DNA from: Vulcanimicrobiota bacterium
GTDB taxonomy: Bacteria > Vulcanimicrobiota > Vulcanimicrobiia > Vulcanimicrobiales > Vulcanimicrobiaceae
Assembly (NCBI GenBank): GCA_003136355.1
Contig: PLED01000002.1
Location: forward strand, 40,230-79,689
Length of the DNA: 39,460 bases
Reading direction: 5' to 3'
Shown: positions 34,125-39,460 of the stretch, one piece after another
How the letters are laid out: each line of letters opens with the position of its first letter
Numbering within the stretch: position 1 is the first letter of the stretch
Translations under genes and position numbers: made by a program
The notes under the pieces: generated by a model
The model's input: the letters and a program-made list of their open reading frames with translations, nothing else
Databases searched by the model: none
Told to the model about the DNA's origin: nothing

Positions 34125-36137
34125 TTAGCGGCGGGATGCAAACGCGCGATAGATGAGGATGGCGACGATGCCGATGACCGCGCCGATCACCAATCCATAC
34201 AAAACGCGGAGGACCGAGACCAGCAGTTCGGTGTGCAGATGTGAGAACGTATCGATAACGTCGCCCAGGCCGATGCCGATGGCGAGTGCGAGCAAAACGC
34301 CGAGCCAGCGCCGGTGCGGAATGCGCAGCGCGGGCATCAGCATGAGCGCCGGAAACCCGATCAGGAATTCCTTGAAGCGCGGCCGCACCGTCAGCAGCGA
34401 CGTTAGGTGATGCCGCAGCGCCAGCTCAAATGCCGATGGCGAGATATCGCTTTGGTTGCCGCTGCGCAGCAGCACGAGCGCGCCGGCTCCCAGCACGACC
34501 GCGGCAGCCGCGAGCTGATAGATGCGGATCGGCTCCAATAGCGTTTCGCGCCCGTCGCGCCGCTGCGGATCGAATTTGTCGGTGAAGAGATAGAGCGCCA
34601 GCGCGATCAGCGGCGGCAACGCGAGCAACAGCTTCACGCCGCGGAACGGTTCGACTTCTTCCATGATCAGCGGCGAGCTCATCACGCCGATCACGACGAG
34701 CGCGCCCAGCAGCGTGATGCCCGTTGCGACCAGCGTCCACGCCACGCTGCGGCGGATCTGGCGTCCCACCGCGGCAGCGGGCGCTTGCAAAAACGCGCGG
34801 CTCAAAACCGAGAATCCAGCGGTCGCGAAGAGCAGGCCGCCGCTCAGCGCGATGATCGAACGCGCGAGCAGGTCGTGATGTGAAACGATACCGCCGAGAT
34901 ACAGCAACACCGTGGCGCTATACGCCAGGATGGCCCAGAGCGGTCGATACCAGCCGTAAAATCCGAGCAGCAGTAAGAAAATCGACGGCACGGCGAGCGC
35001 GGCCAGTCCGACCAAGATGCGGCTATTCCCGCGATACAGCGGAATCGGGGCCGCGCGACCCGGCCTGAAGCCGCGCGCGGCGAGATCGCTTGCAATCTCG
35101 CGAACCATTTCGACGTTGGTTTTTTCGATCGAGAGACCGTTGTATTGATGAGCGAACGGCCGCAAATACACGACGCGCACGTTGCGTTCGCGCACGCCGA
35201 GTTCGTAACGCGCGACGATTTCAGGCAGCGCGAGTTTGTCGAGTTCGACTTTGTTGATCGCCTCGACCCGCACGGTACGGCCCGGGATGAGCGACGCGAG
35301 TTCGCTGCTCCCCTTCTGCACTTGGCTGGAGTCGTAGGTTTCGATCTCGCCGAAATTGAGCGCGCGGTACGGTTTCTCCGAAAAGAGTTGCGCCATGTCT
35401 TTGACATGGTCGGGGAACCCCATCACTTGATTGCGCAGTCCGAAGAAGACGACCGTCGCCAAGCGGCTGCCGGCGCCGGTGTAGGCAAACTCGCGCTGAA
35501 TCTGCGGCAAACTAAACCGCTCGTCGTTTTGAAAACGCGGATCGACCAGCAGATGTAAGTGGCGCGCGAGCGCGACCTGATCCGACGGAATGCCGAGCCC
35601 GGACGTGTTGAAGTAGTCGATCTGCGAACGCAGCGCGATGACGTAGGGTTTGACGGCGTGCAAGACGCGGATGCTTTTCGCTTCGAAATGCAGCGGCAGC
35701 TGCAGCCGGTACCGCAGGTACGTCGGCGTGTCGAAAACGAGCAGGTAGACTTCATCGGCGCGGACCGCCCCGGCGCGCACCAGCGCCAGCAGCGTCGGGT
35801 CCGCGATTCCGCCCACATGGGCCTGGGCCGCGAGAGCCGGCCCCGGAAGCGCGATGGCGTTATTGGAACTGACGACATTCGATCCGAGCTCTTCGGTTAG
35901 GGCGAGCGAGGTCAAGCCCGCGCGGCGCATCTCGACCAAGAAATCCGCCGGATTGTAATTGTACGAGCGCGCCAGCGACAGAAAGTCGTTGTAATCCATC
36001 GTCAGCTCGACGCGGCGCGTCGCCGACTCGACGCGGGCGCGTTCGAACGCCACGACCGCGCAAGCGAGCAGAGCAATCAAAAGGATCAAGGCCGCAAAGC
36101 GCGTCCGCGGATCGAGCCGGTTCACGATTGCGCGCAT
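34125..36137 (-). CDS. DUF5693 membrane protein
   Basis: The 670-residue product has one N-terminal helix (FAALILLIALLACAVVAFE) and a large extracytoplasmic domain of about 330 residues with LTSLALTEELGSNVV and VVYLRPF. It ends with some eight helices (SIFLLLLGFYGWYRP, LWAILAYSATVLLYL and others). This is the DUF5693 layout; the family sits next to csaB and is thought to act in envelope assembly, with no proven activity. The ATG at 36137 is preferred to the track's TTG three codons upstream. The stop is five bases before the csaB start. Confidence 0.82.
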   Translation of the reverse strand: MRAIVNRLDPRTRFAALILLIALLACAVVAFERARVESATRRVELTMDYNDFLSLARSYNYNPADFLVEMRRAGLTSLALTEELGSNVVSSNNAIALPGPALAAQAHVGGIADPTLLALVRAGAVRADEVYLLVFDTPTYLRYRLQLPLHFEAKSIRVLHAVKPYVIALRSQIDYFNTSGLGIPSDQVALARHLHLLVDPRFQNDERFSLPQIQREFAYTGAGSRLATVVFFGLRNQVMGFPDHVKDMAQLFSEKPYRALNFGEIETYDSSQVQKGSSELASLIPGRTVRVEAINKVELDKLALPEIVARYELGVRERNVRVVYLRPFAHQYNGLSIEKTNVEMVREIASDLAARGFRPGRAAPIPLYRGNSRILVGLAALAVPSIFLLLLGFYGWYRPLWAILAYSATVLLYLGGIVSHHDLLARSIIALSGGLLFATAGFSVLSRAFLQAPAAAVGRQIRRSVAWTLVATGITLLGALVVIGVMSSPLIMEEVEPFRGVKLLLALPPLIALALYLFTDKFDPQRRDGRETLLEPIRIYQLAAAAVVLGAGALVLLRSGNQSDISPSAFELALRHHLTSLLTVRPRFKEFLIGFPALMLMPALRIPHRRWLGVLLALAIGIGLGDVIDTFSHLHTELLVSVLRVLYGLVIGAVIGIVAILIYRAFASRR

Positions 36138-36149
36138 TCGCTTCAAAAA

Positions 36150-36270
36150 ACAGGAAGGCCCGCCAGAAGCGAGCCCTCACTGTCGTCGCGTATGCGGTTG
36201 CCCGCATACCGGGTGTGGGCGACGCTTTTACATTCTGCACCGGCGGGGCCCACTAGCCCGCCCGGGAGAG
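36150..36270 (-). ncRNA. Structured leader or small RNA candidate upstream of DUF5693-csaB-ileS
   Basis: On the minus strand GTATGCGG-GCAA-CCGCATAC (36190-36209) is a perfect eight-pair hairpin with a GNRA-type loop. GTCGC and GCGAC enclose it with an unpaired CCACACCCG on one side. Downstream AGGGCTCGC-TTCTG-GCGGGCC can pair imperfectly and is followed by CCTGTTTTTT just before the DUF5693 start. A leader that ends in a terminator-like hairpin would be an attenuator or riboswitch. I compared it from memory with the c-di-GMP, fluoride and guanidine riboswitches and SRP RNA and found no match. It may simply be the terminator region of the upstream hydratase gene. Confidence 0.4.
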
Positions 36271-36273
36271 CAT

Positions 36274-37110
36274 TCACGATTCCGCGCGGGCGGTATCCTC
36301 CCTGCCGTCGTCCACAGATTTTTTTTCGGGCGAATACCCCCAGCGCGGCGGCCGTCTTTCCAGGAACGCCGCCATCCCTTCCTGAGCGTCGGCTGCCAAC
36401 GCGTTCATGGTCATGACTTCCTTGGCGTAACCGTACGCGTCGTGCTGGTCCAAGCCGTACTGCGCGTAGAAGGCTGTCTTGCCGAGAGCGATCACCGCGC
36501 GGCTCGACTCGCAAATCTTTGCTGCCAGCGCCATCGTCTCGGCGCGCAGGCCGTCCGCGGGCACAGCGCGGTTCACCAGCCCCCACTCCGCAGCCGTCGC
36601 CGCGTCGATGAAGTCGCCCGTCAGCAGCATCTCCATCGCTCGCTTGCGTCCGATCGCGCGGGTCAGCGCCACCATCGGCGTCGTGCAGAACAGTCCGATG
36701 CGCACGCCCGGCGTCGCGAACTTTGCATCCGTGGACGCGACCGCCAGGTCGCACGACGCGACCAACTGGCAGCCGGCGGCCGTCGCGATCGTCGCCACCT
36801 CGGCAATCACCGGCTGCGGAATGCGCTGAATCGCTTCCATCAGCTCGACGCAGGCGTCGAATATTTCGCGGTACGCCGCCACGTCGCGTTCGCGGAGCTC
36901 GCGCAGATCGTGTCCGGCGCTAAATGCCGGGCCGTCGCCGGCCAAGATGACCGCGCCGACATCGCTGTTTTCGCCAATCGCCGAAAACGCGCGCAGCAAC
37001 TCGCGCATCACCTCGAGCGAAAGCGCGTTGCGCTTCTCGGGGCGGCGCATCGTCACGGTCGCGATTCCATCCGCGATCTCGGTCGTTACCAACGCTTTTG
37101 CTTGCAGCAT
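36274..37110 (-). CDS. Enoyl-CoA hydratase/isomerase family protein
   Basis: The 278-residue product is a crotonase-fold protein: VTMRRPEKRNALSLEVMRELL, the first oxyanion loop GPAFSAGHDLREL, then VIAEVATIATAAGCQLVASCDLAVAS and ATPGVRIGLFC for the second. The usual catalytic Glu pair is only partly evident; position 2 sits in a CxLVASC context, like enoyl-CoA hydratase domain-containing protein 3-type relatives. The ATG at 37110 is required because the longer track ORF reads into the tRNA gene. Confidence 0.88.
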   Translation of the reverse strand: MLQAKALVTTEIADGIATVTMRRPEKRNALSLEVMRELLRAFSAIGENSDVGAVILAGDGPAFSAGHDLRELRERDVAAYREIFDACVELMEAIQRIPQPVIAEVATIATAAGCQLVASCDLAVASTDAKFATPGVRIGLFCTTPMVALTRAIGRKRAMEMLLTGDFIDAATAAEWGLVNRAVPADGLRAETMALAAKICESSRAVIALGKTAFYAQYGLDQHDAYGYAKEVMTMNALAADAQEGMAAFLERRPPRWGYSPEKKSVDDGREDTARAES

Positions 37111-37119
37111 AAAATCATT

Positions 37120-37192
37120 TGGGCGATGACGGGCTCGAACCGCCGACATCCTCCTTGTAAGGGAGGCGCTCTACCAGCTGAGCTAATCGCCC
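37120..37192 (-). tRNA. tRNA-Val (anticodon TAC)
   Basis: The 73-base minus-strand sequence folds as a full cloverleaf: acceptor GGGCGAT/ATCGCCC, D arm GCTCAGCTGGTAGAGC, anticodon arm CCTCC-CTTACAA-GGAGG, T arm with GTTCGAGC, and discriminator A. The 3' CCA is not encoded. It lies nine bases before the enoyl-CoA hydratase start codon. Confidence 0.95.
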
Positions 37193-37230
37193 GTGGCCCA
37201 GTCCTGACTGACTTTTTCGTTTAGCATCGT

Positions 37231-37413
37231 TTAATCCCGTCGCGCCGGTGCATCACGGATAGGTGCCTCGACGAGAGTGTCACCGGCAGGGGAGGCCAGC
37301 TGCCGCTCAAGATCGGTGAACGCATCCACAATCTCTGTGGCCTGAAAGACCTGCCCTCGTTGGCGCCCAACCGCCATGGGCGCGATGATAGCCGGTCTTG
37401 CGCTGGAGTCCAA
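37231..37413 (-). CDS. Doubtful small ORF between the tRNA and the protease gene
   Basis: The 60-codon frame starts at a TTG. Its product (GQVFQATEIVDAFTDLERQLASPAGDTLV) has a natural composition but no recognised fold, and no ribosome site is seen. A shifted 71-codon frame with an ATG covers the same bases and looks random. The ATG of the shifted frame could once have belonged to this one before a frameshift. An AT-rich palindrome lies upstream. This may be a relic of a small regulator. Confidence 0.25.
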   Translation of the reverse strand: MDSSARPAIIAPMAVGRQRGQVFQATEIVDAFTDLERQLASPAGDTLVEAPIRDAPARRD

Positions 37414-37443
37414 AAGGACTGCCCGAACTTAGCCATATGCTAA

Positions 37444-37460
37444 TTATGACTTTATCATAA
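37444..37460. promoter_or_regulatory. AT-rich inverted repeat
   Basis: TTATGA-CTTTA-TCATAA is a perfect six-base inverted repeat with a five-base centre, in a GC-rich gap 37 bases downstream of the protease gene and upstream of the doubtful small ORF. It has the look of a dimeric repressor site. Confidence 0.4.
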
Positions 37461-37496
37461 AAGCCGGCCCTAAACGCCAGCGCGCGACGCGGTTCT

Positions 37497-38819
37497 CTAG
37501 TTAGTCGCGGCTATTTTTTTGGTGAGGATCGCGATGGCGGCTTGCAGCTGCGCGTCGTTGGTCGCATCGCCGAAGCGCGCACCCTGGTTTTCGGTCACCG
37601 CAAAGTCCGGCACGATGCCCTTGAGGTTGATGTCGCGATTTTTCGGCGTAAGGTAGTGCGCGATCGTGATTTTGATCGCGGCGCCGTCGGGCAGCTGCGT
37701 CAGCTGCTGCATGACGCCCTTGCCGAAGGTTTTCTCGCCGACCAGTACGCCGACGCCGTCGTCTTGCAATGCACCGGCGGTAATTTCGGAGGCCGACGCG
37801 GTGTAACGGTTAACGAGAATCGTCATCGGTTTGAGCGGCACTGCTATTTGGGGTGCCTGATAGGTGTAGACGCGCGAGCCGCGTTCTTCGACGGTGAGCA
37901 GCCGATCGTTATTGATGAACTTCGAGCTGATGTCGATTGCCGAGTCCACGTAGCCGCCGCCGTTGTTGCGCAAATCGAGCACGTAGCCGCGCACGCCTTG
38001 GTCGTTCAAACGGTTAAGCGCCATTCCGAACTGTTCGGGAGTGTCGCGGCCGAACGTCAACAGCGCGATGTAGCCGATGTGATCGGCCAGCATTTTGTAG
38101 ATGACGGTCGGCGGCTGCACGTCGCTGCGCGTTACCGCTAGCGTTCCGAGCGAAGCGCCGTTGCGCTGCACTTGCAAGCGCACGACCGTACCCGAGGCGC
38201 CGCGCAGCAATTTGACGGCGTCTTCTTGTTTCACACCTTGCGTCGACGTGCCGTTGACGGTAAGGAAATCGTCGCCGGATTGGATGCCCGCGCGGTCGGC
38301 CGGCGTTCCCGGGACGACGTAAAACGCGCGGACATATTTCGTCGCCGGATCGGGCTCGATCAGAACGCCGATGCCGGAGATTTTCTCGGGGTCGAGCGCC
38401 TGGTTAAACTTTTGGTATTCGTCGGGCGTGAAGAACGCCGTATATTGGTCGCCCAGAGCTCCGGCCATGCCGCGAATGGCGGCGTAAGTGAGGGCCGTTT
38501 CAGGCTGGTGCGTCGCGTCCTGCGCGCGCACGATCTCGGCCGCGATTTGCGCCACGTTTTCGCCGGCGCCGTTTTTCGCGCGCATCGCGGGGAGGAACGG
38601 GTCGGCGCCGCCGCGCTGCAGCTCGGCGTTGAGCGCTTTGCGCGCGCCGTCGAGCATTGCCTGGACGTCGACCTTCGAATAGTAGGTCGTCGTCAGCAGC
38701 TCGTAACTCTGCAGCAGGTCGCCCGAGGCGAGGCCCTGCGGAGCCGCCCATAGGCCGCCCGGTACTGCGAAAAGGAGGGCTGCGACAAAGGCCGCGCGCC
38801 TCATGAGGCCGTGTTTCAT
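37497..38819 (-). CDS. ctp: C-terminal processing (S41) protease
   Basis: The 440-residue product has a signal peptide (RRAAFVAALLFAVPGGLWAAP), a PDZ domain near residues 135-230 (ISGIGVLIEPDP, GTPADRAGIQSGDDFLTVNG) and the S41 catalytic domain. YVLDLRNNGGG, then YTASASEITAGAL (nucleophile Ser) and EKTFGKGVMQQ (general-base Lys) show the Ser-Lys dyad. It acts in the envelope on C-termini of proteins. Start ATG at 38819 is chosen; the track's start is 14 residues upstream. Confidence 0.92.
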   Translation of the reverse strand: MKHGLMRRAAFVAALLFAVPGGLWAAPQGLASGDLLQSYELLTTTYYSKVDVQAMLDGARKALNAELQRGGADPFLPAMRAKNGAGENVAQIAAEIVRAQDATHQPETALTYAAIRGMAGALGDQYTAFFTPDEYQKFNQALDPEKISGIGVLIEPDPATKYVRAFYVVPGTPADRAGIQSGDDFLTVNGTSTQGVKQEDAVKLLRGASGTVVRLQVQRNGASLGTLAVTRSDVQPPTVIYKMLADHIGYIALLTFGRDTPEQFGMALNRLNDQGVRGYVLDLRNNGGGYVDSAIDISSKFINNDRLLTVEERGSRVYTYQAPQIAVPLKPMTILVNRYTASASEITAGALQDDGVGVLVGEKTFGKGVMQQLTQLPDGAAIKITIAHYLTPKNRDINLKGIVPDFAVTENQGARFGDATNDAQLQAAIAILTKKIAATN

Positions 38820-38885
38820 GCACCCATAACGTTCGCCGTGCTCCGGGCGTTTGCATAGCAAGCGGCCGTACGCGTTAGAGTAACG

Positions 38886-39460
38886 TTAGCGTAAACTCGC
38901 GATGGCTTCCATGGCCTGCCGCTCGATTGAGGACAGGTAATGCCCGACCGTTTCGCGGGCCGGCCCGTCGAAGGCGACGCGACCGTTTTCCAGCCAGATC
39001 GCGCGGTCGCACGCTTGGCGGATGAACTCGAGTTCGTGCGAGACGACGATGACCGTCACGTGCTCGTGCCAAAACTGATCGAGCCGCCGCCGGCACTTCT
39101 GTTTGAAGTGCTCGTCGCCGATGGAGAGCACTTCGTCGAGAATCAGGATGTCGGGTTGCATGTCGGTAGCGATCGCGAACCCCAGCCGCGCGGCCATGCC
39201 GGATGAGAGCACCTTCACCGGCACCGAAGCGTAATTTTGAAGCTCCGCGAACTGCAGAACGCTCGGCACCTTTTCGATCATCGCCTTGCGCGATGAGCCG
39301 AGCAGCACGCCGTAAAGCAATATGTTCTCGACCACGGGCAGCTCGGGATCGAAACCCGCACCGAGTTCCAGAAGCGGAACGATGTTGCCGGTGGTGCTTA
39401 CCTCGCCACTCGTCGGATAGAGAATGCCGCAGATTGTCTTGAGCAGCGTCGACTTACCCG
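38886..39460 (-). CDS. ATPase of a polysaccharide-type ABC exporter, N-terminus cut by window edge
   Basis: The frame runs to the right edge; the track starts it too late. From the edge it reads GKSTLLKTICGILYPTSGEV (end of Walker A), then VVENILLYGVLLG, LSSGMAARLGFAIATDMQPDILILDEVL (signature and Walker B) and VSHELEFIRQACDRAIWLENG (H-loop). The signature variant (S/Y)SSGM and ENI.L.G..LG pattern are those of the Wzt/TagH/KpsT-type exporters of O-antigen, teichoic acid or capsule. The permease gene probably lies outside. It fits an envelope-polymer theme with csaB. Confidence 0.9.
   Translation of the reverse strand, partial: GKSTLLKTICGILYPTSGEVSTTGNIVPLLELGAGFDPELPVVENILLYGVLLGSSRKAMIEKVPSVLQFAELQNYASVPVKVLSSGMAARLGFAIATDMQPDILILDEVLSIGDEHFKQKCRRRLDQFWHEHVTVIVVSHELEFIRQACDRAIWLENGRVAFDGPARETVGHYLSSIERQAMEAIASLR

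Overview
The window reads as a piece of a free-living, diderm-like bacterial chromosome of fairly high GC. SepF and DivIVA, a CsaB-type pyruvyl transferase next to a DUF5693 membrane protein, Lgt/LspA lipoprotein processing, flagellar rod proteins and lipoproteins together suggest a deep-branching Terrabacteria-type lineage. Candidatus Eremiobacterota (WPS-2) would fit, but that is inference from gene content, not from a marker gene.

About 1-18.6 kb is accessory DNA with defence and natural-product character. It opens with the C-terminal part of an anti-phage dCTP deaminase (DcdV/AvcD type), a stop-start-coupled 46-residue protein and a decayed second copy of that small gene. Small membrane proteins, two related secreted proteins and a tandem winged-helix regulator follow. 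On the minus strand at 8.7-5.7 kb is a tightly coupled three-gene operon: an unknown protein, a QueC-like PP-loop/zinc-finger protein and an XRE-ImmA/IrrE protein. Next to it an unknown gene and an XRE repressor diverge from a 36-bp array of four 9-mers. A truncated NUDIX-like remnant and a secreted/membrane protein pair come next.

From 11.7 to 18.2 kb there is a compact class I lanthipeptide locus: a sensorless AraC-type regulator, LanC cyclase, a LanT-like ABC exporter without a leader peptidase, and full-length LanB. The 48-residue, five-cysteine precursor (LanA) lies on the opposite strand and its stop codon overlaps that of lanB. The precursor is buried inside a longer ORF-track entry with a wrong start.

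From 18.6 kb on the window is housekeeping: flgG/flgF, a lipoprotein and a serine hydrolase; the minus-strand run lgt-yggS-sepF-divIVA-leuB, which diverges from ccdA-lspA-rluD-tgt-ygiD; cytochrome c; ileS-csaB-DUF5693; an enoyl-CoA hydratase; tRNA-Val(TAC); a C-terminal processing protease; and the start-truncated ATPase of a polysaccharide-type ABC exporter. leuB has no ATG/GTG/TTG that keeps its N-terminal motif and seems to start at ATT, overlapping the divIVA stop codon.

A palindromic repeat family related to GTCATCCTGAGCCTGTCGAA is scattered from 24 to 30.3 kb. Copies lie in frame inside yggS and rluD, one supplies the only plausible start codon of tgt, and two 61-bp near-identical inverted copies flank a GIY-YIG nuclease gene as a 462-bp unit.
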